Positions 1-8,310 of a stretch of DNA of 32,089 nucleotides are shown here, in pieces; within the stretch, counting starts at the first letter, position 1; every line of letters starts with the position of its first letter. The translations under genes and the position numbers were made by a program. Source of the stretch: Candidatus Magasanikiibacteriota bacterium (GTDB lineage Bacteria; Patescibacteriota; Patescibacteriia; Magasanikbacterales; UBA922); assembly GCA_012800155.1 (NCBI GenBank), contig JAAZJX010000012.1, positions 1-32,089 on the forward strand, given 5' to 3'. The notes under the pieces were generated by a model, which was not told the DNA's origin, searched no databases, and worked only from the letters and a program-made list of their open reading frames with translations.

Positions 1-53
1 TATAAAAAGCCCGAGTGCCTGCCTGCCGGTAGGCAGGGCGGAATTATTCCGCC
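1..53. repeat. Partial copy of the tRNA-Leu 5' region split by a 20-bp palindrome
   Basis: Bases 1-17 and 38-45 together are identical, 25 of 25, to bases 111-135, which cover the upstream flank, acceptor 5' strand and start of the D-arm of the tRNA-Leu gene. The copy is interrupted at 18-37 by CCTGCCTGCCGGTAGGCAGG, a near-perfect palindrome (one G.T pair). The copy ends in a second hairpin, GGCGGAAT/ATTCCGCC at 37-53, and does not continue into the anticodon arm. It is therefore a tRNA fragment, not a gene. Confidence 0.8.
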
Positions 54-118
54 TCTTAAAAATAAAAACCTATTTTCTTGAAAAAGAAATAATATAAATA
101 AACAAAAAATTATAAAAA

Positions 119-199
119 GCCCGAGTGGCGGAATTGGTAGACGCGCACGACTCAAAATCGTGTTCCTCTGGAGTGAGAGTTCAATTCTCTCCTCGGGCA
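119..199 (+). tRNA. tRNA-Leu (anticodon CAA)
   Basis: The acceptor strands GCCCGAG (119-125) and CTCGGGC (192-198) pair perfectly, with discriminator A at 199. The anticodon stem CACGA/TCGTG encloses loop CTCAAAA, giving anticodon CAA, which reads UUG. The T-stem is GAGAG/CTCTC with loop TTCAATT. The variable arm is extended, as expected for a class II leucine tRNA. The 3' CCA is not encoded and must be added by a nucleotidyltransferase. A metallophosphoesterase gene starts 23 nt downstream on the same strand. Confidence 0.95.
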
Positions 200-221
200 C
201 TCTTTCTCTGCAAAATTATCT

Positions 222-1187
222 ATGAATATATTTTTTGATATTCAAATTGCAATTCTTGTTATAATAACTGCTTTACCTGCGGTTATTTTATTATTAAATA
301 AACATAAAAAAAATACTTGGGAAAATAAACATAAAAAATTTATTTCCTTTTTAGTTACTCTTCTTTTATTAGGAACTTTAATTATAATCTACGGTAGTTT
401 CATAGAACCAAGATTAATTATTATAAATCAACAAAAAATAAACTTAGCTAAAATTACTGAACCAATAAAAATTGTTTTTATAGCTGATTATCAAGTAGGA
501 AAATATAAACAAGAAAAGTTTGTTGAAAAAACAGTAGAAAAAATAATTGCCCAAAATCCTGATCTTATTTTATTTGGTGGAGATATGATTGATAATGAAA
601 TTTATAATGAAAAGGAAATAAATTTTTTAAAACCCTTAGAAAAATTAACTGCTAAATATCCAGTTTATGCTATACAAGGTAATCATGAATATGGTATTGG
701 TGGAGGTAAAAGTTTAAGAGACTCAAATTATCGTGTCGCTGATATGAGTTTAGAAACAAAAAATTATTTAGAAAATATTGGAATAAATTTTTTAGAAAAT
801 CAACTAACAGAAATAAATATAAAAAATCAATCATTCTATCTTTTTGGTGGAGATGATTTTTGGGCTAATAAACTTAATTTAGAACCTTTAAAAAATAGAG
901 AAAAAGATCTTGCTACAATTGCTTTAATTCACAATCCTCTAGCTGCTTATGCAGTAGCCAAAGAAAATGTTGATTTAATGCTTTCGGGACACACTCATGG
1001 TGGACAAATTCGTTTACCCTTTATTGGTCCTCTTGGTAAAGTTGATAGCATCACTCCAAAAACTTGGTATCAAGGTTGGAATAATATTGATGAAATGAAA
1101 TTATTTGTAACCAGCGGAATTGGTGAATCTGGAACAAGAGCTCGTCTTTTTAATCCACCAGAAATAGTAATTTTAACTCTAGAATAA
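222..1187 (+). CDS. Membrane-anchored metallophosphoesterase (YkuE-like)
   Basis: This protein belongs to the calcineurin-like metallophosphoesterase family, whose members hydrolyse phosphoesters with two metal ions. Two hydrophobic segments at about residues 7-25 and 41-60 anchor it. The catalytic domain follows, with GGDMID (119-124), GNHE (153-156), H237 and GHTHGG (256-261). The first motif, normally D-x-H, reads D89-Y-Q91, so one usual metal-ligand histidine is replaced by glutamine. The 321-residue length and the N-terminal helices resemble the YkuE group, in which some members act on lipid-linked substrates; the substrate here is unknown. No Shine-Dalgarno precedes the ATG. It lies just downstream of tRNA-Leu and could share its transcript. 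Confidence 0.85.
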   Translation: MNIFFDIQIAILVIITALPAVILLLNKHKKNTWENKHKKFISFLVTLLLLGTLIIIYGSFIEPRLIIINQQKINLAKITEPIKIVFIADYQVGKYKQEKFVEKTVEKIIAQNPDLILFGGDMIDNEIYNEKEINFLKPLEKLTAKYPVYAIQGNHEYGIGGGKSLRDSNYRVADMSLETKNYLENIGINFLENQLTEINIKNQSFYLFGGDDFWANKLNLEPLKNREKDLATIALIHNPLAAYAVAKENVDLMLSGHTHGGQIRLPFIGPLGKVDSITPKTWYQGWNNIDEMKLFVTSGIGESGTRARLFNPPEIVILTLE

Positions 1188-1190
1188 TTA

Positions 1191-1220
1191 AAAAACCACT
1201 AAACAAAATTAGTGGTTTTT
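1191..1220. terminator. Bidirectional intrinsic terminator
   Basis: A 10-bp stem, AAAAACCACT (1191-1200) with AGTGGTTTTT (1211-1220), has T-rich sequence on both sides. It lies between the convergent metallophosphoesterase and alpha/beta hydrolase genes and can stop transcription from either direction. Confidence 0.85.
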
Positions 1221-1308
1221 TATTTTAAATACATTTTTAATAAAACATGAATTTAACCAACTAAACAAATTTAAAAGAATTTTTGTTTTAATTCGTAAAA
1301 TTTATATT

Positions 1309-1926
1309 CTATTTCTTAATATCATTTTTAATCATTTTTATAATCTCTGGAAATTCAGCTATTTTAAAATGTCCATTTTTACTTGGATAAATTATTATAA
1401 TAGCTTTTTTTAGTTTTTTTCTATATTTTTCAGCATGAGCAACAGGAGTAACATCATCATCTTTTGAAAATAATAAATATAAATTTTTTGTGTTTTCTTC
1501 CAAAAGAGATAAATCTGATTTTAGTTTAAATCCTCCCACTAAATCTTCTTCAAAACAAGTATTATCAAAAGGTGGACAAACTAAATAAACTGATAATATT
1601 TTTTTAGGAAACTTATGTTCAGATAAATATTTAGCAAGAAAAGTTCCACCTAAAGATACACCAATCAAAATAATATTATTTTTCAAAAAAGGAATATATC
1701 TTTCAAAATTAATCTTCCATTCTTTATATTTAGCATTATCAGACAAAGGCATTCGTGGTCTAATAATATCAAAATCTTTACCTAATTTTTTATTTATAAA
1801 TTCATTTGACCATCTTTTTTTTGATTCAATGGATATTTCTCGAGTTTTCAAAAAATTTAAATAATCTTTTTTATTTTTAAAAGTCATCCCTCCATGAACT
1901 ATAAATATTTGTCTTTTGTTTTTCAT
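1309..1926 (-). CDS. Alpha/beta hydrolase, RBBP9/YdeN-like
   Basis: This is a small cytoplasmic serine hydrolase of the alpha/beta fold. The N-terminal strand leads to HGG (11-13), an oxyanion-hole type motif. The nucleophile elbow is G-V-S91-L-G-G. The acid is probably within D156-D158 in SKDDDVTP, and the histidine is H186 in NGHFK. The order Ser, Asp, His and the length of 205 residues match the RBBP9/YdeN group. The substrate cannot be inferred. It starts 7 nt after the stop of the upstream membrane protein gene, so both are probably co-transcribed. It is the last gene before the bidirectional terminator. Confidence 0.8.
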   Translation of the reverse strand: MKNKRQIFIVHGGMTFKNKKDYLNFLKTREISIESKKRWSNEFINKKLGKDFDIIRPRMPLSDNAKYKEWKINFERYIPFLKNNIILIGVSLGGTFLAKYLSEHKFPKKILSVYLVCPPFDNTCFEEDLVGGFKLKSDLSLLEENTKNLYLLFSKDDDVTPVAHAEKYRKKLKKAIIIIYPSKNGHFKIAEFPEIIKMIKNDIKK

Positions 1927-1933
1927 ATATTAT

Positions 1934-2437
1934 TTATATTAACCATCTTATTGTTCCTCCGGCAAATAAAGTAATAAAAGTAACAATAGTCGCTGCTAAA
2001 CAAACTCCTGCCAAAATAAGAGGAGCAGATTTACGAAAAGGAATATTAAAAATAAAAGCAACTAAAGCTCCTGTCCAAGCGCCCGTTAAAGGCAAAGGAA
2101 TCCCAATAAAAATTATCAAAGCAATCGCTCCATATTTAGCATACTGACCAGAAAATTTTTTTTCCGCTAATTCCATTTTTTTTCGTAAAAAACTACCAAT
2201 AAATTTTTTCTTTATCAACCAATCATGAAAAATTGGAAACAAATATAAAATAAAAAAAATAGGCAACATATTACCCGCTACGGCAATCAACCATGTCTGC
2301 CAAACAGACATTTTATAAACTTCTAAAGCAATTGGAATTGAAGCTCGTAATTCTGTCAAAGGAATCATTGAAATAAAAAAAGTTGCCCATTCAGGTGATA
2401 AATCTGTAAACCATTGAATTGGATTTAAATCAAACAT
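1934..2437 (-). CDS. Small multidrug-export family membrane protein (COG2426)
   Basis: The 167-residue hydrophobic protein has about four membrane segments. Its family signature is the segment near residues 24-37, where ISMIPLTELRASIPIA enters the membrane, followed by a later GIPLPLTGAWTGALVA segment (about 111-126). These repeated Pro- and Glu/Thr-containing half-helices are typical of COG2426, annotated as putative small multidrug export proteins. The transport function of this family is poorly tested, so the substrate remains open. The start lies 2 nt from the stop of the carboxypeptidase gene, indicating an operon. Confidence 0.82.
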   Translation of the reverse strand: MFDLNPIQWFTDLSPEWATFFISMIPLTELRASIPIALEVYKMSVWQTWLIAVAGNMLPIFFILYLFPIFHDWLIKKKFIGSFLRKKMELAEKKFSGQYAKYGAIALIIFIGIPLPLTGAWTGALVAFIFNIPFRKSAPLILAGVCLAATIVTFITLFAGGTIRWLI

Positions 2438-2439
2438 AA

Positions 2440-3546
2440 TTAATCTGTTATAGCCAAACTATTTGAAGCTATTGAAAAATTATTATTTATATTATTATCA
2501 ATTGTAGAAGTTGTAGTGTTTTCATCACCAGGCCATTTATAATTAGCAAAAACCCAATTAGCTACATCACGCGCTTCAGTAAATCTTTTTTCATGTTCTT
2601 TTGCGCCCAAAATTACTACATTTAATAAATGATTATTTTTACCAACTTGCATTACAAAATTATATCCAGAAGCAGTAATAAATCCAGTTTTACCTCCATT
2701 CAAAATTTCAAAATCATTGGGAATCCAACCAAGTAATAACCAATTAGTATTCCAAAGATGATGTTTTAATTTTCTTTCTACTGAATATAAATTTAATTCT
2801 GGAGTTAAAACAGCTAATTTTATCTTAGATTGTTTCAAAGCTTCTTCTAAGAGAATAGCTAAATCAGAAGGTGTAGAAATATTAGTATCATTTAAACCTG
2901 AAGGATCAGTAAAAAAAGTATCTATCATTCCTAATTCTAAAGCCTTTTGATTCATACGCTCAACAAAAGCTTCTATTGGCCAATCCAAAGCATTGGCTAA
3001 ACTAATAATAGCCTTATTGGAAGAACCAATCAAAGTAGCCTGCCATAATTGTTCCAAAGTATAAGTATCCCCAGCATAAACATGAGTATCCAATGAATCT
3101 GCTCCAATAACTGTAGTAGTAGAAGACCAATCTGGATTTTTTTCTAATAATACCAAAGCACTCATTAATTTAGTCACACTAGCAATAGGTCTTTTTTCAT
3201 ATTCATTTTTGGCATACAAAACTGAACCAGTTTCCTTATCTTTGACAATTATTCCTTGAGCAGTAAAAATATTTGAATCCAACATTTCTCCTTGTAATTT
3301 TGGTAATAATGGTTTGGAAATTTCTGGTGGATTTATTTCAATATCCCCTCCTATTTGAGGAATAAAAGATTCTACTATTTTAATTGGAGTAATAACTTTA
3401 GTAATAAAATAATCAGTTTTATTTTTATTGAAATTTAAAAAAATAAAAAATCCACCAAAAATAATTACAAAAATTAAAATCAAACTGCGTAAAATATTTG
3501 CTTTATCATCTTTTAATGGATCTGGTGGTAAAAAATTATTGGTCAT
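2440..3546 (-). CDS. D-alanyl-D-alanine carboxypeptidase (peptidase S11)
   Basis: This penicillin-binding-protein-type enzyme trims the terminal D-Ala of peptidoglycan stem peptides outside the membrane. A cytoplasmic N-terminus of about 20 residues precedes one membrane anchor (about 20-38) and a linker to residue 95. The catalytic motifs are S123-V-T-K126, S175-S-N177 and K286-T-G288, all intact and in the usual spacing. The protein is 368 residues long with a Thr/Asn-rich C-terminal tail. Its first 11 nt overlap the end of scpB, so translation is probably coupled. Anchoring by an N-terminal rather than a C-terminal helix differs from E. coli DacA. Confidence 0.92.
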   Translation of the reverse strand: MTNNFLPPDPLKDDKANILRSLILIFVIIFGGFFIFLNFNKNKTDYFITKVITPIKIVESFIPQIGGDIEINPPEISKPLLPKLQGEMLDSNIFTAQGIIVKDKETGSVLYAKNEYEKRPIASVTKLMSALVLLEKNPDWSSTTTVIGADSLDTHVYAGDTYTLEQLWQATLIGSSNKAIISLANALDWPIEAFVERMNQKALELGMIDTFFTDPSGLNDTNISTPSDLAILLEEALKQSKIKLAVLTPELNLYSVERKLKHHLWNTNWLLLGWIPNDFEILNGGKTGFITASGYNFVMQVGKNNHLLNVVILGAKEHEKRFTEARDVANWVFANYKWPGDENTTTSTIDNNINNNFSIASNSLAITD

Positions 3547-4084
3547 TTTCTTTATTATTTAAAATATTTTCAATATATTCATGTTTATGAATTATTTCAT
3601 AGTCTGGCAAATTTTCCACTGAATCAATACCTAAATGTCGTAAAGCTTCCAAAGATACAAAATACAAAGGCAATATTTTATTTTCTTCTTCTTTTTCTTC
3701 TATCAATCCTCGCACTAATAAATTACGAATAATCAAAGAACAATTAACTCCACGAATTTGTTCTAATTCTGGACGAGTGATTGGTCCCCGATAAGCTATT
3801 ACTGTCAAAGTTTCCAATTGAGCTTTGGTCAATTCTCCACTAACTTCATCTTTAATAAATAAATCAACATATTCAACATTTTCTGGAGCAGTAGACATTT
3901 GTATTAATTCTTCAGAAAAAAGAATCCTAATACCAGAATTATCCTGATTATATTTCATTTTCAAAGTTTCCAAAGCCTCCCTAACATCTATTTCTTTAAC
4001 AGAAATTGTTTTAACAATTTGTTTTATTGACAACGGTTTAGAAGCAACAAACAAAATTGATTCGATTTTTGAAATTATAGACAT
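3536..4084 (-). CDS. scpB: Segregation and condensation protein B
   Basis: ScpB dimers bind ScpA and, with SMC, form the bacterial condensin that compacts and segregates chromosomes. The 182 residues contain two winged-helix domains: residues 1-80 begin with KIESILFVASKPLSIKQI, and 85-165 include LTVIAYRGPITRPELEQIRGV, the most conserved stretch of the family. It follows scpA with a 24-nt gap and overlaps the carboxypeptidase gene by 11 nt. The start ATG at 4084 fits the family's N-terminus. Confidence 0.95.
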   Translation of the reverse strand: MSIISKIESILFVASKPLSIKQIVKTISVKEIDVREALETLKMKYNQDNSGIRILFSEELIQMSTAPENVEYVDLFIKDEVSGELTKAQLETLTVIAYRGPITRPELEQIRGVNCSLIIRNLLVRGLIEEKEEENKILPLYFVSLEALRHLGIDSVENLPDYEIIHKHEYIENILNNKENDQ

Positions 4085-4108
4085 AATTTATATAGAATAA
4101 CAAAATTT

Positions 4109-4801
4109 TTAAATTTTTTCAATTAAAATATCAGAAAAATTATTATTTTGTTTTAAAGATAAATTTTTTATTTTAACTAATTCCAACAAAGACAAAAAAG
4201 TTACAATTACTTCTGTTTTATTTTGAGAATCATTGAGAATTTGTGATAAAGTAAAACTTTTTTTCTCTTTCAACCAAGCGCGAATTTGATTTATTTTTTC
4301 TTTCATTAATATTGCCTTATCAATATGAGTCTTAGGCAATGGTTTAGGCGGTTTTATTCGATGAAGTAATTTTTCAATAGATTTTTGTAAATTAGAAATA
4401 GAAAGATTGGTTGGTGGATAAAATTCATTTCTTTTTCTTGTTGGCTCAATACGAAAAACTCCCCGTTTATCTTCAAGCCAATTTTTATTTAATTTTTTAG
4501 CTACTTCAATAAATTTTTTATATAATCGCAATTGTTCTTCTAAACTAGGACCTTCATCTTCTTCTGAAGAAAATTGAGGTAAAAGTTGTTTAGATTTGAG
4601 TAATAATAATCTAGTCGCCACTACTAAAAAATCTGCCATTTCTTCTGATTCTTTTTCTTCCATCTTATCTAAATAATCTAAATATTGCTCAGTTACTTGT
4701 GATAAAGCTAATTCGCTCAAAGATAATTTTTGTTCATCAACCAAAGATAAAAGCAAGTCCAAAGGACCGCTAAATTGTGCTAATTTAAACTCCGTTTTCA
4801 T
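4109..4801 (-). CDS. scpA: Segregation and condensation protein A
   Basis: ScpA is the kleisin subunit that bridges SMC heads and binds ScpB. I place the start at the ATG at 4801 rather than at the longer in-frame start at 4897, because the protein then begins MKTEFKLAQFSGPLDLLL, the family N-terminus, and no longer overlaps the upstream gene. Residues 10-80 hold the SMC-neck binding helices (ADFLVVATRLLLLKSKQLLP), a charged linker follows, and the C-terminal winged helix is at about 165-230. The length of 230 residues is normal for the family. Confidence 0.93.
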   Translation of the reverse strand: MKTEFKLAQFSGPLDLLLSLVDEQKLSLSELALSQVTEQYLDYLDKMEEKESEEMADFLVVATRLLLLKSKQLLPQFSSEEDEGPSLEEQLRLYKKFIEVAKKLNKNWLEDKRGVFRIEPTRKRNEFYPPTNLSISNLQKSIEKLLHRIKPPKPLPKTHIDKAILMKEKINQIRAWLKEKKSFTLSQILNDSQNKTEVIVTFLSLLELVKIKNLSLKQNNNFSDILIEKI

Positions 4802-4803
4802 AA

Positions 4804-5100
4804 TTATTTTAAAGGTAATTTTCTTTGTCTTTCTAATAAAATTTGCTCTGCCAATTTTAATCCATTTTTGGTAAGCTGAACATGAGTAATAAACCATTTA
4901 TGCGTTGTTCTTTTGCCAAAACCAATCATAAATTCTCGATCAATTAATCTTTCTAAACTTTTGGTAATAATACTTTCATGATATTTCTTTTTGGTTTTTT
5001 TAATTTGTTTTTTATAAAACTGATGAAAGATTTTTCTATCCACTTTCATTTTCCCTAAACAAGTTACTATAATAAATTTTTGTAAGGGACTTAATTTCAT
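4804..5100 (-). CDS. Small winged-helix-like protein next to scpAB
   Basis: I do not recognise a named family. The 98-residue basic protein starts LSPLQKFIIVTCLG, has a central helix-rich part containing KSLERLIDREFMIGFG, and ends VQLTKNGLKLAEQIL. The last segment resembles the end of MarR/PadR-type winged helices, where the wing is followed by LTxxG and a helix. It ends 2 nt before the scpA start, so the two are likely translated together. It may bind DNA or be an accessory of condensin; neither is shown by the sequence. Confidence 0.6.
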   Translation of the reverse strand: MKLSPLQKFIIVTCLGKMKVDRKIFHQFYKKQIKKTKKKYHESIITKSLERLIDREFMIGFGKRTTHKWFITHVQLTKNGLKLAEQILLERQRKLPLK

Positions 5101-5179
5101 AATATCTAATCATCAATCTATTTAATAACTAATAAAATATCTAATATCAAATTATAAATTTGACTTTTTCTTTTTATTT

Positions 5180-6937
5180 TTATTCTAAAATTTTTATCTT
5201 TAATTCTGCTAATTGTTTTTGTTCAACTTCACTTGGACTACCCATCATTGGTTCTTCAGCTTTTTGATTCTTAGGAAATGGAATTACAGAACGAATATTT
5301 TTTTCTCCCAATAAAACCATCATCAATCTTTCAATTCCTGGAGCAAATCCACAATGTGGCGGCGCTCCAAATTCAAAAGCCTTTATCATGTGACCAAATT
5401 TATTATCTACTACTTGTTTATCATAACCAGCAATTTCAAAAGCTTTATACATAATTTCAGGATTCATATTACGTACTGCTCCTGAAGATAATTCCAAACC
5501 ATTACCAATAATATCATATTGATAAGCTAAAATATCCAAAGGATTTTTAGTTTGTAAAGCTTCCATACCTCCTTGAGGCATAGAAAATGGATTATGACCA
5601 AAATCTATTTTATTTTCTCGTTCATTAAATTCATACATTGGAAAATCTACAATCCAAGCCCAAGCAATTAAATTTGGATCTTTTAAATTTAATTTTTCCC
5701 CTGCTAAATCACGCACTGCTCCAAGAGCTAGACAAGATACTCGCCAATTATCAGCGGAAAAAAATATAATTCCATTTTTATCAATTGCTAATAAATTTTT
5801 TAATTCTGCTAATTGTTCTGAAGTAAAAAACTTAGTCACTCCACCTTCAAAAGTATTATTTTCAAATTTAATCCAAGCCAAACCTTTGGCTCCAATTCGT
5901 TTAGCTTTATCAGTAAATTCCTCATCAATTTCTTTACGAGTAAAAACTTCTCCACCTGGTACAAATAAAGCTCTAATAAATTCTGCTTCTACAAAAACTT
6001 TAAAATCTGTTTTCTTTGCCCAAGTGCTAACCTCAATCATTTTTAAATCAAAACGCAAATCTGGACGATCAGAACCATAATCTTCAAAAACTTGCTTGAA
6101 AGGAATTCTTGGAAAAGGTTTTTGCCAAACTTTTTTATTAGCTATTTTTTCTGTTAATTCAATAAAAAGAGGTTCCATTTCTTGAAAAAATTCTTCTGGT
6201 TCCAAAAAACTAGTTTCTACATCAAGCTGATAAAATTCGCCCGGACTACGATCAGCTCGAGGATCTTCATCACGCATACAAACAGCAATTTGATAATAAC
6301 GATCAAAACCAGCTACCATCAAAAGTTGTTTATATTGTTGTGGAGCTTGTGGTAAAGCATAAAATTTTCCTGGATGAATCCTACTAGGAACAAGAAAATC
6401 ACGAGCGCCTTCTGGTGAAGAAACAGTTAAAACAGGAGTAGCAATATCTACAAAACCTCGCTTATCCATAAAATCACGAATATGACGAATCATTTTTGCG
6501 CGAAACAAAATATTATTTTTCAATTTTTCACGACGCAATTCTAAATAACGATGTTTCAAACGCAATTCTTCATCTTCTTCCTCTTTATGAGCATCAAAAA
6601 TTTCAAAAGGTAAAGTTTTGGCTTTGCTCAAAATAGTTATTTCTTCAGCAATAACTTCTATTTCACCAGTTGAAATATTTTTATTAAAATTTTCTTCTTT
6701 TCTCTTTTCTACTTTTCCTTTTATTCTAATAACATATTCATATTTCAAACTTTCAACAATTGAAAAATCTTTTACTTGATCTGGACTAAAAACTACTTGA
6801 GTCAAACCATAACGATCACGCAAATCAATAAAAATTAAATTCCCCATCTTACGATGCTTGTGAACCCAACCAGACAAAACTACTTCTTGTCCTATAAAAG
6901 ATTTGTTCAATTCCCCACAAGTATTTGTTCTGTACAT
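5180..6937 (-). CDS. aspS: Aspartyl-tRNA synthetase
   Basis: This class II synthetase charges tRNA-Asp. The 585 residues follow the bacterial plan: an OB-fold anticodon-binding domain (about 15-110), the catalytic core with motif 2 around YYQIAVCMRDEDPRADR, an inserted GAD domain in the middle, and motif 3 FAPGIERLMMVLLG near the C-terminus. At the position where His marks non-discriminating enzymes such as that of Pseudomonas, and Leu the discriminating E. coli enzyme, it has M31. A dedicated AsnRS is also encoded in the window. Together these suggest an Asp-specific enzyme. The spacing to its neighbours (about 80-105 nt) suggests its own transcription. Confidence 0.97.
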   Translation of the reverse strand: MYRTNTCGELNKSFIGQEVVLSGWVHKHRKMGNLIFIDLRDRYGLTQVVFSPDQVKDFSIVESLKYEYVIRIKGKVEKRKEENFNKNISTGEIEVIAEEITILSKAKTLPFEIFDAHKEEEDEELRLKHRYLELRREKLKNNILFRAKMIRHIRDFMDKRGFVDIATPVLTVSSPEGARDFLVPSRIHPGKFYALPQAPQQYKQLLMVAGFDRYYQIAVCMRDEDPRADRSPGEFYQLDVETSFLEPEEFFQEMEPLFIELTEKIANKKVWQKPFPRIPFKQVFEDYGSDRPDLRFDLKMIEVSTWAKKTDFKVFVEAEFIRALFVPGGEVFTRKEIDEEFTDKAKRIGAKGLAWIKFENNTFEGGVTKFFTSEQLAELKNLLAIDKNGIIFFSADNWRVSCLALGAVRDLAGEKLNLKDPNLIAWAWIVDFPMYEFNERENKIDFGHNPFSMPQGGMEALQTKNPLDILAYQYDIIGNGLELSSGAVRNMNPEIMYKAFEIAGYDKQVVDNKFGHMIKAFEFGAPPHCGFAPGIERLMMVLLGEKNIRSVIPFPKNQKAEEPMMGSPSEVEQKQLAELKIKILE

Positions 6938-7043
6938 ATAATGATTTTAATCTAAATAATATACTTATTTTAGCAAAAAAAATAACAAATATCAAATAAA
7001 TAATTATACTTTAAAAAATAGCTTAAATTAGCAACTTTTATAA

Positions 7044-8126
7044 TTATTCTAAAAATTTTTTTCTCATCTTTACTACAAAAAATCCTTCTATTTCCTTAGT
7101 AGGCATTATTCGTAAAGATTTTTTAATAACCTCTTTATTAATCTCTTTTTCATTCCAATTTTTTAAAATTGGCAAACATTTAAAATCTAATAAATCAATA
7201 TCCATTATTTCACAATCTTCTATTCTATCCATAAATCTAGTAATTTGTAATTCATTTTCTTCTGGAGAAAAAGTACAAGTAGAATAAACTAAAATTCCTC
7301 CCGGTTTCAAAGCCTTCCATGCAGATAATAATAATTGTCTTTGTTTATAGGCCATTTCTTTTATTTTTTGTTCTTTCCAATAACCATATGTTTTTGGTTC
7401 ACCTTCTATAAATCTAGCTTCTGCGCTACATGGAGCATCAAGTAAAATCTTATCAAAATATTCAGGATATTCCCGAGTCAAAACTGCACCATGTTCCATA
7501 CGCAATATAAATTTCCAATCATTATTTTGAACAAATTCATTTTTGGTTGAAACAGTCAAAGAATCTTTTTTATTTTTTAAAAGATCTTCTGTTTCTATTT
7601 TTCCAAAATTTTTCTCAGGATAACATAATACTCCTAATACTTCCATATTATGTTTAAGTTTAAAAAAACGAATTTTATTATTATCATTAGCTACTAATTC
7701 ACCTTGTTTATTCATCAAAGCCGCAATCTGAGAAGTCTTACTACCTGGCGCAGCTGTTAAATCCAAAACTTTTTCTCCTGATTTAAGATCCAAAACTAAT
7801 GGTGGCACCATACTAGCTAAACTTTGTATATATATTTTTCCTTCTTTATAAATATCAAGATCAGTCAAATCCCGCTTACTTTTATTTTTCAAAATAAAAG
7901 CTTCTTTATACCAAGATATTCTTTCAAATTTAAAACCATTTTGTTTCAATATCTCAATTACTTCAGTTTGATTAGCTTTTATAGTATTAATTCTAAAAGT
8001 AGTAGGGCGTTTTATAAAAGTAATTTTTATTTGATTAAATAAAGAAACGCCAAACATATTTGTTAGACGTTTTAAAAATTTTTCTGGAAGTCCTTGTAAT
8101 TGTTTTTTATTTTTGTTTTTCCCCAT
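7044..8126 (-). CDS. RsmB/NSUN-family RNA cytosine-C5 methyltransferase
   Basis: This enzyme transfers methyl from S-adenosylmethionine to C5 of a cytosine, probably in 16S rRNA. The SAM-binding motif VLDLTAAPGSKTSQ lies at 120-133. The two cysteines of the mechanism are C233 in DAPCS (releasing cysteine) and C284 in YSTCTFSPEEN (nucleophile). The N-terminal RsmF/NSUN-like region includes RINTIKAN. A poorly conserved insertion at about 178-215 separates the cofactor site from motif IV. There is no NusB-like N-terminal domain, so it is closer to RsmF/NSUN than to full-length RsmB. The exact target base is not deducible. Confidence 0.88.
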   Translation of the reverse strand: MGKNKNKKQLQGLPEKFLKRLTNMFGVSLFNQIKITFIKRPTTFRINTIKANQTEVIEILKQNGFKFERISWYKEAFILKNKSKRDLTDLDIYKEGKIYIQSLASMVPPLVLDLKSGEKVLDLTAAPGSKTSQIAALMNKQGELVANDNNKIRFFKLKHNMEVLGVLCYPEKNFGKIETEDLLKNKKDSLTVSTKNEFVQNNDWKFILRMEHGAVLTREYPEYFDKILLDAPCSAEARFIEGEPKTYGYWKEQKIKEMAYKQRQLLLSAWKALKPGGILVYSTCTFSPEENELQITRFMDRIEDCEIMDIDLLDFKCLPILKNWNEKEINKEVIKKSLRIMPTKEIEGFFVVKMRKKFLE

Positions 8127-8310
8127 AAATTAACAAAGTCTGATAATTTAATTTAATTTACTCAATCAACTACTTTCTCATTTCTAAATATTCATTATAT
8201 TCTAAATGCTCTTTATAATTATAGATAATTATCTTCCTTATTTTAAATTTATATTTTTAAAAAAAATAATCTTATTATCAATCTAAAATTATTACTAATA
8301 TTAAAGACAA

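Noticed and set aside
8127-8310. Possible promoter (TATAAT) before the RNA methyltransferase gene
   Set aside because: TATAAT is present on the minus strand but no acceptable -35 lies at the right distance in this very AT-rich gap.
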